The notes under the pieces were generated by a model. The model did not search any database and was not told the DNA's origin. It worked only from the letters and a program-made list of their open reading frames with translations. Made by a program: the position numbers and the translations under genes. This document shows, one piece after another, positions 8,184 through 15,696 of a DNA stretch of 25,636 bases (position 1 is the first letter of the stretch; each line of letters starts with the position of its first letter). This stretch comes from Pseudomonadota bacterium (GTDB lineage: Bacteria; Pseudomonadota; Gammaproteobacteria; Acidiferrobacterales; UBA6901): assembly GCA_021783175.1 (NCBI GenBank), contig JAJXUF010000039.1, positions 1-25,636 of the forward strand, read 5' to 3'.

Positions 8184-8273
8184 GGTGGTAAAAATTCCTG
8201 CAGAAACAACTTGATTGGTTCCGAAAACGAAGCGTTCATGTCACCGTCATCAACAACAGCGCAGGAGACAAAC

Positions 8274-8471
8274 ATGAGCTACACCACCAACGAATTCACG
8301 GTCGACGAAGTCGGCTTTATTCAGACCGCCCTGGCCAAGGTGCTTGCCGCTGCAGCGCGGGGCGAACTCGACCTCAACCGGCTTGCCCGCGAAGAACTTG
8401 CTGCGCGCGGACTCGATGACAAGGGCAGTTGGGTCGGATTCGAGCGCGCCAAGCAAATCCACAACGTTTAA
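8274..8471 (+). CDS. Small conserved protein, function unknown
   Basis: A 65-aa acidic, helical protein (NEFTVDEVGFIQTALAKVLA, then RLAREELAARGLDDKGSWVGF). GCAGGAGA precedes the ATG. It lies 16 bp upstream of the DUF3489 gene in the same direction, so the two are probably co-transcribed. There are no cysteines, membrane segments or signal peptide. I do not recognise a function. The run GLDDKGSWVGFERAKQI reads like the end of a small regulatory or accessory protein rather than a random ORF, and the Shine-Dalgarno supports translation. Confidence 0.7.
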   Translation: MSYTTNEFTVDEVGFIQTALAKVLAAAARGELDLNRLAREELAARGLDDKGSWVGFERAKQIHNV

Positions 8472-8487
8472 CCATCAGGAGATCATC

Positions 8488-8949
8488 ATGACCGACATCA
8501 AACTCACCGATACTCAACGCCAGATCATCGAACATGCTGTCCTGAACACCAACGGCAAGATCGAATGGTTCCCGCCCAATATTAAGGGCGGCGCGCGCAA
8601 CAAAGTGCTCGATGCTATGTTCAACCGTACGCTCATCACCCGCGACGGGGATGGCTGGTGCGTTGCGGCAGAAGGCTACGATGCCGTCGGTGTGCCGCGT
8701 CCAGGCAGCGGCGTCGTTCAAACCACCGAACCGGCACAACGACGCAGCCGCGACAACAGCAAGCAGGCACAAGTGATCGCCATGCTGAAGCGGCTTGAGG
8801 GCGCCACGATCGCGCAGATCATGGACGTCACCGGCTGGCAGCAGCACACGGTGCGCGGCACGTTTGCCGGGGCGTTCAAGAAGAAACTGGGGCTTTCCAT
8901 CACCTCCGAGAAACCGGAAGATGGCGAGCGCGTTTATCGGATTGTCTGA
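8488..8949 (+). CDS. DUF3489 domain protein (winged-helix-like)
   Basis: A 153-aa protein with two parts. Residues 1-75 (LTDTQRQIIEHAVLNTNGKI, later ITRDGDGWCVAAEGYDAVG) resemble a degenerate helix-turn-helix; residues ~85-153 (SKQAQVIAMLKRLEGATIAQ then TGWQQHTVRGTFAGAFKKKL) are the DUF3489 core, which looks like a winged helix. The family is frequent in proteobacteria near DUF2924 genes and serine recombinases; here its usual neighbours are 16 kb away at the right end. AGGAG precedes the ATG. DNA binding is inferred from fold pattern; no target is known. Confidence 0.85.
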   Translation: MTDIKLTDTQRQIIEHAVLNTNGKIEWFPPNIKGGARNKVLDAMFNRTLITRDGDGWCVAAEGYDAVGVPRPGSGVVQTTEPAQRRSRDNSKQAQVIAMLKRLEGATIAQIMDVTGWQQHTVRGTFAGAFKKKLGLSITSEKPEDGERVYRIV

Positions 8950-9027
8950 TCCAATTTCATGCCTTGCAAGGTTCCGTTACGGTCCTTTTTGGTGTATATT
9001 GCTACCATTCATTTCGGGAGCCTCATC

Positions 9028-9237
9028 ATGGCCGTCAATGTCAAACTTTCGGAAACGCTGGTCGAACAGGCCAAGCACTATGGCAACATCCAGCATCGTT
9101 CGGTGCCCAAACAGATCGAGTACTGGTCCCATATCGGCAAGATCGCCGAAGAGAACCCCGATTTGCCGTTTTCCATGATCCGTGAGATTCTGGTTTCGGA
9201 TCAGGAGGAACCTGTCGGTGAATACGAGTTCGGCTAA
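9028..9237 (+). CDS. ParD-like antitoxin
   Basis: A 69-aa protein of the ParD-like antitoxin family. The start VNVKLSETLVEQAKHYGNIQ followed by HRSVPKQIEYWSHIGKIAEE is the ribbon-helix-helix pattern of the group; the tail (SMIREILVSDQEEPVGEYEFG) should bind the toxin. CGGGAG lies about 10 bases before the ATG. A TATATT at 8995-9000 is the best -10 upstream, but no matching -35 is seen. The stop overlaps the toxin start as TAATG. Like tacAT, it is transcribed against the late phage genes around it. Confidence 0.87.
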   Translation: MAVNVKLSETLVEQAKHYGNIQHRSVPKQIEYWSHIGKIAEENPDLPFSMIREILVSDQEEPVGEYEFG

Positions 9238-9515
9238 TGCGGCTGCTCGTCACCGCCACGTTTGTGCGGGCCACTAAAAGACTGCATCGCCCGCAAAAGG
9301 CAGAACTCGACCAGGCGGTGCACGTCATCAGCGCAGACCCCACCATTGGCGAGTCCAAGGTGGGGGATCTGGCAGGAGTCCGTGTCCACAAATTTCGCAT
9401 GTCCAACCAGCTGTGCTTGTTGGCGTACCGAATTCTCGACGAAGAAACCATCAAACTTCTGACGTTTGGGTCGCATGAGAACTTTTATCGCGACCTGAAG
9501 CGACAGGATGAGTGA
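9237..9515 (+). CDS. RelE/ParE-family toxin
   Basis: A 92-aa type II toxin. The layout LVTATFVRATKRLHRPQKAE...LDQAV, DLAGVRVHKFRM, LCLLAYRILDEETIKLLTFG, HENFYRDLKR follows the RelE/ParE fold: two N-terminal helices, then a beta sheet with basic residues (Arg and Lys of VRVHKFR) and a C-terminal HENFYRDL helix typical of RelE-like toxins. Members act either on ribosome-bound mRNA or on gyrase; which applies cannot be read here. The last 65 bases overlap, tail to tail, the 3' end of the methyltransferase gene on the opposite strand. Confidence 0.87.
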   Translation: MRLLVTATFVRATKRLHRPQKAELDQAVHVISADPTIGESKVGDLAGVRVHKFRMSNQLCLLAYRILDEETIKLLTFGSHENFYRDLKRQDE

Positions 9516-10758
9516 CGCCCGATCGTTCCGATCCGACCATGGCGAAGTTGCGGCCATCAGCTTGCAACACGGCTTCCTTTCCCGTCCAGTCCTGCCAGCG
9601 GCGAACGATCACGTCGACATATTTGGGGTCGAGTTCGATCAATCGCGCCTGCCGACCAGACTTTTCGGCAGCGATCAGGGTCGTGCCAGAGCCTCCGAAC
9701 AAGTCCAGCACGATGTCGCGTGATTTGCTGCTGTTGAGGATGGCGCGCTCGACCAGTTCGACAGGTTTCATGGTCGGGTGCAGGTCGTTCTTGGCAGGCT
9801 TCTTGATCTGCCAGACATCGCCTTGATCGCGTGCTCCGCACCAGAAGTGATCGGTACCATCTCGCCAACCGTACAGAATCGGCTCGTACTGGCGTTGGTA
9901 ATCGGCACGACCCAAAGTAAACGTGTTCTTGGCCCAGATGATGAACGTCGACCACTTGCCACCAGCGGCACGAAAAGCAGCCTGCAGGGTGTCGAGTTCG
10001 GATGAGCTCATTGCGATGTACACCGCGCCCTTGGTTACCGACAGTAGGTTCACGCACGCATCGGTCAGGAATGTCCCGAATTCGTCGCCCAGGTTGTCGT
10101 TCAGGATCGGGCGGTTCTTGCCGCGCAGTTTGTCCTTCGCGGTATTGGCGTAGTTGACGTTGTAGGGTGGATCTGTGAATGCCATGTCGGCCAGTTCATC
10201 CCGCATCAGTTGCTTGAGATCGTCCGCCCTAGTGGAATCCCCGCACAGCAGACGGTGCTGGCCCAATAGCCAGACATCGCCCCGCTGGGTGATGGCGACT
10301 TCCTGCACTTCCGGCACTGCATCGTCGTCGGTTAGACCTTCCTTTGACTCGGGTGAATGGAGCAGATCATCCAATTCATCATCGCTGAAGCCCAACAGAC
10401 CGAGATCAAACTCGGAAGTCTGCAATTCCGACAGTTCCAGTGCCAGCAGTTCCTCGTCCCATCCGGCATTCTCGGCCAGACGGTTGTCGGCCAGGACGTA
10501 GGCGCGCTTTTGCGCAGCTGACAGATGCGACAACTCGATCACCGGTACTTGCGTCAATCCCAGAACACGTGCGGCCTTGAGTCTGCCATGTCCGGCGATC
10601 AGGCCGCGTTCGCCATCCACCAGGATGGGATTGGTCCAGCCGAACTCGCGGATGCTGGCCGCGATCTGGGCAACCTGCTCATCGCTGTGGGTGCGCGCGT
10701 TATTGACGTAGGGCACCAGCGAATCGACCGGTCGGTATTCGATGTTGAGGTTTTCCAT
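9451..10758 (-). CDS. ParB-like/DNA methyltransferase fusion
   Basis: A 435-aa protein. Residues 1-110 are a ParB/sulfiredoxin-like domain (NARTHSDEQVAQIAASIREF, GLIAGHGRLKAARVLG). Residues ~155-405 are an N6-adenine or N4-cytosine methyltransferase of the beta class: DPPY (196-199) precedes the AdoMet motif FGGSGTT (354-360), with HPTMKPVEL between them. No partner restriction enzyme is adjacent, so it is an orphan, perhaps protecting phage DNA or timing packaging. The normal family ending is near ADGRNF (about 405); the last ~20 residues are encoded opposite the toxin gene and look acquired. The ATG at 10758 lacks a Shine-Dalgarno and sits directly after a terminator. Confidence 0.93.
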   Translation of the reverse strand: MENLNIEYRPVDSLVPYVNNARTHSDEQVAQIAASIREFGWTNPILVDGERGLIAGHGRLKAARVLGLTQVPVIELSHLSAAQKRAYVLADNRLAENAGWDEELLALELSELQTSEFDLGLLGFSDDELDDLLHSPESKEGLTDDDAVPEVQEVAITQRGDVWLLGQHRLLCGDSTRADDLKQLMRDELADMAFTDPPYNVNYANTAKDKLRGKNRPILNDNLGDEFGTFLTDACVNLLSVTKGAVYIAMSSSELDTLQAAFRAAGGKWSTFIIWAKNTFTLGRADYQRQYEPILYGWRDGTDHFWCGARDQGDVWQIKKPAKNDLHPTMKPVELVERAILNSSKSRDIVLDLFGGSGTTLIAAEKSGRQARLIELDPKYVDVIVRRWQDWTGKEAVLQADGRNFAMVGSERSGVTHPVASGRDKSSHATQTSEV

Positions 10759-10763
10759 GGACG

Positions 10764-10788
10764 TAAAAAAACCGCTTCTGGGGCGGTT
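10764..10788 (-). terminator. Rho-independent terminator just before the methyltransferase start
   Basis: On the minus strand AACCGC (10788-10783), a seven-base loop and GCGGTT (10775-10770) run into a seven-T tract ending five or six bases before the methyltransferase ATG. It would end transcripts of the early operon coming from 10927 and right of it. The remaining intergenic stretch to 10926 shows no clear promoter; GTATATT on the minus strand near 10835-10845 is only a -10-like word. Confidence 0.8.
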
Positions 10789-10926
10789 GGTAGGTTTGCT
10801 GGAGGTGGTCGTTTAATCTTCGACCATGGCAGAAATATACCCAAAAAATGGCCCAAATGCGACACCCTGAAAATGACCCGAAAGCCGCGTCGATACTCGC
10901 TTGTTTGCATTGTTTCTCACCTCTTA

Positions 10927-11322
10927 TTAACTTGCCGCAACTACACTCATGCCGTTCAGGTTTTCGGCAATAATCGACAGCGCGATATTCCGCCTGCGCT
11001 GGACAGTGCGCGCAGCGCAACCGAAGCGCTTGGCGATCTGCGACCACTCGTAGTGGTTGGCTCGCATCCAAACGATGTGCCGGGATTCGACGTCCAGAAT
11101 TTGCATCCATCGCATCGTTTCCAGCATCCGATCAATGGCTTCAGGGCAGGGAGCGATCGGGCGGTATCCGCGTTCCTCAATCGAATATCGCTCCCATCCT
11201 TCCCGAATGAATGCCGGCCAAGTGCTGAAATATCCCTGAACACGAACGGGTGGTAGGCGCCTGGCCGTTTCGACCGCCTCGCTAAACCTGGCCGCGACAG
11301 TTTCGGATGTCCAGTCACCCAT
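10927..11322 (-). CDS. DUF6362-like helix-turn-helix protein
   Basis: A 131-aa protein. The opening MGDWTSETVAARFSEAVETA, followed by RRLPPVRVQGYFSTWPAFIR, is a conserved phage signature that I associate with DUF6362. The C-terminal half (EWSQIAKRFGCAARTVQRRR) is a clear helix-turn-helix, so DNA binding is likely. I chose the ATG at 11322 because GGAGG lies eight bases upstream; an in-frame ATG at 11337 and longer forms lack this. It overlaps the preceding gene by eight bases. A role as late-gene regulator is possible: it is close to the end of the early operon, before the terminator at 10764. Confidence 0.8.
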   Translation of the reverse strand: MGDWTSETVAARFSEAVETARRLPPVRVQGYFSTWPAFIREGWERYSIEERGYRPIAPCPEAIDRMLETMRWMQILDVESRHIVWMRANHYEWSQIAKRFGCAARTVQRRRNIALSIIAENLNGMSVVAAS

Positions 11323-11512
11323 GGCGTTTTCCTCCATACAGCCGTTCTCCGATCCGGCGCACGAATTCACGCTCGACGAAATCCAGCCGATCATCGGTCT
11401 CGTTCACCACCAGGATATGCTGCTCGCGCCAACCAGTTTCCTTGATGGCCTCCAGATCGGTGACATTGGGCTGCAGTTTGCCCAGCGGGCAGCGATAGGG
11501 TTGTGGTTTCAT
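11315..11512 (-). CDS. Small conserved phage protein, function unknown
   Basis: A 65-aa basic protein (YRCPLGKLQPNVTDLEAIKE, then HILVVNETDDRLDFVEREFV). The ATG at 11512 has GAGGTG upstream, lying in the last codons of the resolvase gene, which ends two bases before. A longer frame from 11608 would overlap the resolvase by almost 100 bp and is not preferred. The last eight bases overlap the next gene. Genes like this commonly sit between the resolvase and HTH genes of such phages. No domain is recognised. Confidence 0.7.
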   Translation of the reverse strand: MKPQPYRCPLGKLQPNVTDLEAIKETGWREQHILVVNETDDRLDFVEREFVRRIGERLYGGKRHG

Positions 11513-11513
11513 G

Positions 11514-11975
11514 TCACACCTCCAGACTGCGGGCATAGGCGAGTAGCGCCAGCGCATCCGCTTCGTTGTCATCTGTCGGGGAGTGTCCAAGTTTGCGCGC
11601 AGCGGCAAGCATCTCGTCCTTACTGGCGTTGCCTTTTCCCGTCGCGTGTTTCTTGATCGTGCCGACCGGAATACCCTGGTACGGAATCTGATGGTGCTCG
11701 CACCAGGCGGTCAGGTGCGCCATGAATCCGCCGTATGCGTGCGCAGCATCGACACCCAGATGCCGACGCACTTCCTCGAAGTACACGGCATCAATGCCAT
11801 CTGCCGATTGCTTGATCTCGGTGAGCCAGCGCTTGAACCGGAGGAAGCGCATGCCGCCTCCCTCGAAGCGTTGTGGCTTGAACGATGTGGAGCCACTGGT
11901 GACGCTGCCGTCACGGGCTGCCAGTGCCCAACCGGTGGTGGTGCCCAGATCGAGGGCGAGTAGGGTTTGATTCAT
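11514..11975 (-). CDS. RuvC-like Holliday junction resolvase
   Basis: A 153-aa RNase H-fold nuclease that cleaves four-way junctions arising in phage replication and recombination. Motif I is LLALDLGTTTGWA with the first catalytic Asp; the second acidic motif is VYFEEVRRH; the last is SPTDDNEADALALLAYA, with paired Asp residues as in RuvC. KGNASKDEMLAAARKLG matches the usual helix before it. I placed the start at the ATG at 11975, with AAGGAC seven bases upstream. The frame is open for another 45 codons to 12110, but the RuvC fold begins at the chosen start. Confidence 0.85.
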   Translation of the reverse strand: MNQTLLALDLGTTTGWALAARDGSVTSGSTSFKPQRFEGGGMRFLRFKRWLTEIKQSADGIDAVYFEEVRRHLGVDAAHAYGGFMAHLTAWCEHHQIPYQGIPVGTIKKHATGKGNASKDEMLAAARKLGHSPTDDNEADALALLAYARSLEV

Positions 11976-12038
11976 GTTGTCAGTCCTTTTTTCGTGGGGA
12001 CTGACACAGCCGACGTAGTTTGTCGAAACCCCTATATT

Positions 12039-12056
12039 GTGCGCGCACGCGCGCAC
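12039..12056. repeat. GC-alternating inverted repeat upstream of the resolvase gene
   Basis: GTGCGCGC (12039-12046), AC, GCGCGCAC (12049-12056) is a perfect eight-base inverted repeat with a two-base centre and an alternating purine-pyrimidine sequence. It can form a cruciform or Z-DNA-prone tract. It lies in the 139-bp gap between the primase and resolvase genes. No T tract follows on either strand, so it is not a standard terminator. Confidence 0.6.
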
Positions 12057-12114
12057 GTATGGAGACTTACGATAAACAGCGTCAACTGCGTCAGTCGGGT
12101 GGTTTTTCATGGCA

Positions 12115-14403
12115 TCAGTTATCGTTGTAGGGGGTGTAGGCAGGCTTGGGCGGCTCCTTCAATCCGATGCCGCGAAACCCTCTGATGCCTGTGCTGTTGC
12201 GCCACTTCTCCAGACCTCTGGTGATGAGCAAATCGGAGAAGCGTCGTTGCGAGCCGACGAATTCGCCAGCGGCATCAGCCCACTGTTTCCAGTCGTTGAA
12301 GAGTTCGGCGGTCAGGGAGTTGGCCGTGGTGACACGCACGCAGCGCTCATCAAGCCAGCGCCCCAGTGCGTCCTCGGCCTCAAAGTATTCCTCGGTGGCA
12401 TCAAGTACCAGTTTGGGAGGATCGAGGCGTCCGATGCGCTGCCACTCGAGACAACCCTCGAGCGCCCAGGCCAGGATGCCGTCACGTTCGGCCAGCAGCT
12501 TCTGTTGCAGATGCTTGTCGCGCCTTTCGGGGGGCACCGTAATCGTGAAAGGGATCAGGTGCAGTCGACGCCTCATTGCCTCGTCGATATTGCGAATAGC
12601 CGGTTTGTGATTTCCCGCGACAAACAACTTGAACTGCGGAAAGAACTCAAAAAAATCCTGCCGCATGAAGCGAGCGGAGATCTTGTCGCCGCCGGTCAGA
12701 CTCTTGACCTTGGATTCCGCCCAGCGCCGTCCCTGTTCGGTTTCGATGGCGGCCACAAAGCGCGCGCCACGCAGACCGGCCATGTCGGTCGGATGACGAT
12801 CGGTGCGCGTTTCCATGAAGGTGTCCATGGCTGCATTGGTGGAGTAGTCGCCCAGTATCGTCGCCAGCGTATTTACGAACACCGACTTGCCATTGGCCCC
12901 CGTGCCGTACAGGAAGAACAAGGCGTGTTCCCGTGTGGAGCCCGTCAGCGCGTAGCCGACCATCCGCTGCAAATAGATCTGCAGATCCTTGTCACCGCCC
13001 GTCACCTCATCGAGAAACTGCCGCCAGGTCGGACAGTCGCCCTTCGGAGTCGCCGTGGTGATTTTGGTCATCCGGTCATTCCGGTCATGGGGTCGCATCC
13101 GGCCCGTGCGCAGATCGACGACACCACCCGGTGTATTGAGCAGCCAGATGTCGGCATCCCACTCATCGGTCGTGCCCGCATGACGGCGATCCGCACGCGC
13201 CAGACGTTCTACCGAGCCGACGGTGCTGGCGCCGGCAAGCTTAGAAGCGACCCTGGGGTTATCTGCACGCAGTGCGGCATGACGACAGACATGGCGGATA
13301 AGATCGGTGGCGGCCAGCGTATCCTCGGTGCGCCACCGCTGGCCATCCCACATCAGCCACTTGCCCCAGGCTGCAACATACCGCCAGTCATGGTGATAAC
13401 GTCGTGTGAAGGAGATCGCCAGTGCATCATCCGTTCCCCAGACCGTCTGTTCAGATTGGGAATCCGAGTCAATCTCAGGAGAATCGTCGGGAAGATGCAT
13501 TTCCATGCGTGGGCCACTGGTAAGGAACGTGGCCACATCAAACCCGTCTGCAATGGCGTCTGCCGCATCCCATCCTTCCGGGCGGTCCTCGGGCGGCAAC
13601 AGGATGGCGCAGGAGACAGCACCGGCAGCCAGAGCAGCCTGACCGGCATCCTGCGCATATTCCCATCCAGGCTTATCTTTGTCCGGCCAGATCAGTACCC
13701 GCTTGCCTGCAAGTGGCGACCAGTCAGTTTTATCGACCGGAGCCTTGGCCCCGTGCATGGCCGTGGTGGCGCACACACCATAGCCGATCAGGGCTTGCGC
13801 GCATTTCTCGCCTTCAGTCAGCACCACGACATCGGAGGCTGCCATGCCTGGCTGGTTGTACAGCGGGCGCGGATCGGGCGGTGCCATCTTGCGCCGCTTG
13901 GCATCCCATGGCCGGAACTCCTTGCGGCGACCGGGCGGATCGTAGCGGTACACCACGGCGATAAGTTTGCCGTCACGGTCGAGGTAGTCCCATTTTGCAG
14001 TGGCAGGGCCAAGATCATCGACCGGCGCTTCGCGTTTGGATTTGCGCGGAGTCTGTACTGGTGCGCGACCCACCAGATCGCGGGCATGCTCGAGCACGGT
14101 TGCGAAATCGCTATGCGCGTCGCAGCCATGATGCCGTGCGATCAGATCGAAAATATCGCCGCCGTCACCAATGGCCCGGTCTGTCCAGAGTCCTGCCTTG
14201 TCGCCGGTGAGTACGACCTCCAGGCTGTCGCCGGGGCTGCCCAGCACATCGCCGATGTGGAATTTCCCATGCCGCTTTTTGCCTGCGGGGTATAGCGTGA
14301 AAAGCACCGATTCCAGCCTAAGCAGGAGCGTGCTGCGAATTTCGTCGCGATCCGATTCGTGTGGCTGGACTTGCTGGGATGAGGTGTCGTTGAAATCCAT
14401 CAT
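12115..14403 (-). CDS. Primase-helicase: TOPRIM plus D5/SF3 (P4-type) helicase
   Basis: A 762-aa replication protein. The TOPRIM part shows the catalytic Glu in VVVLTEGEK (about 197) and the DxD in LIWPDKDKPG (241/243). The helicase part has a D5_N-like region (WLLNTPGGVVDLRTG), Walker A GTGANGKS (about 500-507), Walker B near FVAAIETEQG (549-558) and the SF3 motif FVAGNHKPAI. No primase zinc finger is seen at the N-terminus. Such proteins open the origin, unwind DNA and lay primers. The ATG at 14403 has AGGTG upstream; a second ATG follows immediately. The gene ends next to a 139-bp gap with repeats, a possible origin region. Confidence 0.93.
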   Translation of the reverse strand: MMDFNDTSSQQVQPHESDRDEIRSTLLLRLESVLFTLYPAGKKRHGKFHIGDVLGSPGDSLEVVLTGDKAGLWTDRAIGDGGDIFDLIARHHGCDAHSDFATVLEHARDLVGRAPVQTPRKSKREAPVDDLGPATAKWDYLDRDGKLIAVVYRYDPPGRRKEFRPWDAKRRKMAPPDPRPLYNQPGMAASDVVVLTEGEKCAQALIGYGVCATTAMHGAKAPVDKTDWSPLAGKRVLIWPDKDKPGWEYAQDAGQAALAAGAVSCAILLPPEDRPEGWDAADAIADGFDVATFLTSGPRMEMHLPDDSPEIDSDSQSEQTVWGTDDALAISFTRRYHHDWRYVAAWGKWLMWDGQRWRTEDTLAATDLIRHVCRHAALRADNPRVASKLAGASTVGSVERLARADRRHAGTTDEWDADIWLLNTPGGVVDLRTGRMRPHDRNDRMTKITTATPKGDCPTWRQFLDEVTGGDKDLQIYLQRMVGYALTGSTREHALFFLYGTGANGKSVFVNTLATILGDYSTNAAMDTFMETRTDRHPTDMAGLRGARFVAAIETEQGRRWAESKVKSLTGGDKISARFMRQDFFEFFPQFKLFVAGNHKPAIRNIDEAMRRRLHLIPFTITVPPERRDKHLQQKLLAERDGILAWALEGCLEWQRIGRLDPPKLVLDATEEYFEAEDALGRWLDERCVRVTTANSLTAELFNDWKQWADAAGEFVGSQRRFSDLLITRGLEKWRNSTGIRGFRGIGLKEPPKPAYTPYNDN

Positions 14404-14455
14404 TTTGCACCTGACTTTCGTTTGGGTTTTATTGGGAGGATGTGATGTCCAGTGT

Positions 14456-15211
14456 TCATACGCCCCTCCAGCAGCGATCCTGCCAAATGCAGAATTTGCA
14501 CTCGTAGTGGGTGGAATCGCTGAACGACCGAGGCAGCAGTTCTCCGTGCTCGGTGGCCGTGATGATTCTCACGGCACGGTCCGATGCCCGTTGCGCCAGC
14601 ACCGCATCGAACGGAACCAGTTCGAACCACAGTTCCTGCGTGTCCTTGTTGATCGCGGTGAACAGCGCAGGATTGCGGCTGATGCCTTCGATCGTGGATT
14701 CCATGTACGCCTGGTAGATCGCCATTTGCGCGGCATAGACCGGTTTGGCAACCGACACGCCGCGTTTGACGCAATCCCGCCAGTTCTGCGCGTTCATGGT
14801 CTTGCACTCCCACAGCATCGGGAACGACCAGTCAAGATCGGCGGGTGCACCCATGACGATGCCGTCGACGTGTCCCTGGATCAGCCCGTCACACACCGAG
14901 AATCCGAACTGGCCTCCCGAACGGGTACGGGTGTAGAGGTCGAACCCGGACAGGCGCAGCCAGCGGATCGCCAGATCTTCCAGCACATGGCCCACCTCGA
15001 ATATCCGCAGCACCCGGCCATCGAAGTCACGATCTGGATCGGCAGGCGCTCCGGCAAACTCGTAGTGCAGCGCCCGGTCGCAGGCCACGCCCATACGGGA
15101 GGCTCCGAGATAGGTGCGCCGCTCTTGTCTGGCACGTTCGGCGGTGAGTGCCACATCGATGTGTGCCGTCACGATCTCATGTACCTTGGGGCGGTGATTG
15201 AAATCCAGCAT
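14456..15211 (-). CDS. Cas4/AddB-like PD-(D/E)XK nuclease with Fe-S cysteines
   Basis: A 251-aa nuclease. The active site is GHVDGIVMG followed by LWECKTMN (D...ExK). Four cysteines are placed as in Cas4/AddB Fe-S nucleases: one in MGVACDRALHYEF near the N-terminus and three in YECKFCIWQDRCW at the C-terminus. QMAIYQAYM matches the family QxxxY motif (QMAIY). It probably resects DNA ends for recombination by the neighbouring Sak4-like ATPase and SSB-like protein. The ATG at 15211 shares a base with the stop of the gene before it; an upstream in-frame start at 15247 is less likely. Confidence 0.87.
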   Translation of the reverse strand: MLDFNHRPKVHEIVTAHIDVALTAERARQERRTYLGASRMGVACDRALHYEFAGAPADPDRDFDGRVLRIFEVGHVLEDLAIRWLRLSGFDLYTRTRSGGQFGFSVCDGLIQGHVDGIVMGAPADLDWSFPMLWECKTMNAQNWRDCVKRGVSVAKPVYAAQMAIYQAYMESTIEGISRNPALFTAINKDTQELWFELVPFDAVLAQRASDRAVRIITATEHGELLPRSFSDSTHYECKFCIWQDRCWRGV

Positions 15212-15687
15212 CACGCACCGCCTTTCTGGGACTGAGGTTCTTCCCATGGCAGATCGCTCTCGAGATCGGCGAATGGGTCTTGCACCGAATTCGGCAAACC
15301 CCGCACTGCGGGGAATGCCGTCGATGCATGCTGTTCGGCCATCGCGTCCACAAAGCAGGAAACGATCGCATCACAGACATTGAGCGCTTCTGCCTCGCTG
15401 TACTGGCCGAGCGGCTTGTTGAAGCCGATCTCGCCAGCGGCTTCGCCGAACGCCTTGAGGCAACGCCGGATCGCCGCCTGTTCATCTTCAGTCGCATCAA
15501 TCATGGGATGCTCCTTCCCCTTGTCTTCCGCGTCGACGCGAAGGTTGTAGAACCGATGAAAGGCGTCCTGACATCGTTTTGAACAGAACACCCAATTGAC
15601 CGGGTAGCGCCGGGGATCGGCGATGGAATACCGCGTGTCGGTGATTCCAAAGCCACGCGCCTCGCGTGAACAAATCCAGCATTTCAC
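15211..15687 (-). CDS. Zinc-finger phage protein (DUF6511-like)
   Basis: A 158-aa protein starting at GTG (15687) with AAGGGGGGA upstream. The N-terminus has CWICSREARGFG and VFCSKRCQDAFH, a CxxC...CxxxC zinc site typical of DUF6511-like proteins. A helical middle (DEQAAIRRCLKAFGEAAGEI, then YSEAEALNVCDAIVSCFVDA) and an acidic, Trp-containing tail (DPFADLESDLPWEE) follow; the tail resembles an SSB-type acidic tip, which is only a resemblance. It is coupled to the nuclease by overlapping stop and start. The function is not known; the zinc site and context suggest nucleic-acid or protein contact in replication. Confidence 0.75.
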   Translation of the reverse strand: MKCWICSREARGFGITDTRYSIADPRRYPVNWVFCSKRCQDAFHRFYNLRVDAEDKGKEHPMIDATEDEQAAIRRCLKAFGEAAGEIGFNKPLGQYSEAEALNVCDAIVSCFVDAMAEQHASTAFPAVRGLPNSVQDPFADLESDLPWEEPQSQKGGA

Positions 15688-15696
15688 GATCCCCCC

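Noticed and set aside
8951..9027. A full sigma70 promoter for the ParD-like/RelE pair
   Set aside because: TATATT at 8995-9000 is good, but the nearest TTG hexamer (8964) is 25 bases away and no clear palindrome was found, so it is mentioned only as a -10 word.
10599..10910. A 103-codon minus-strand frame between the HTH and methyltransferase genes
   Set aside because: It overlaps the terminator and the ParB-like domain in a different frame; composition is random.
11976..12110. N-terminal extension of the RuvC-like protein to 12110
   Set aside because: The RuvC fold starts at the ATG at 11975, which has its own AAGGAC; the extension includes the GC-alternating repeat. Kept only as a low-interest question.
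12109..14295. A 728-codon open frame on the plus strand opposite the primase-helicase
   Set aside because: The opposite strand carries TOPRIM and SF3 motifs in order; the plus frame has none and is a GC-driven shadow. The same applies to 14171-15235.
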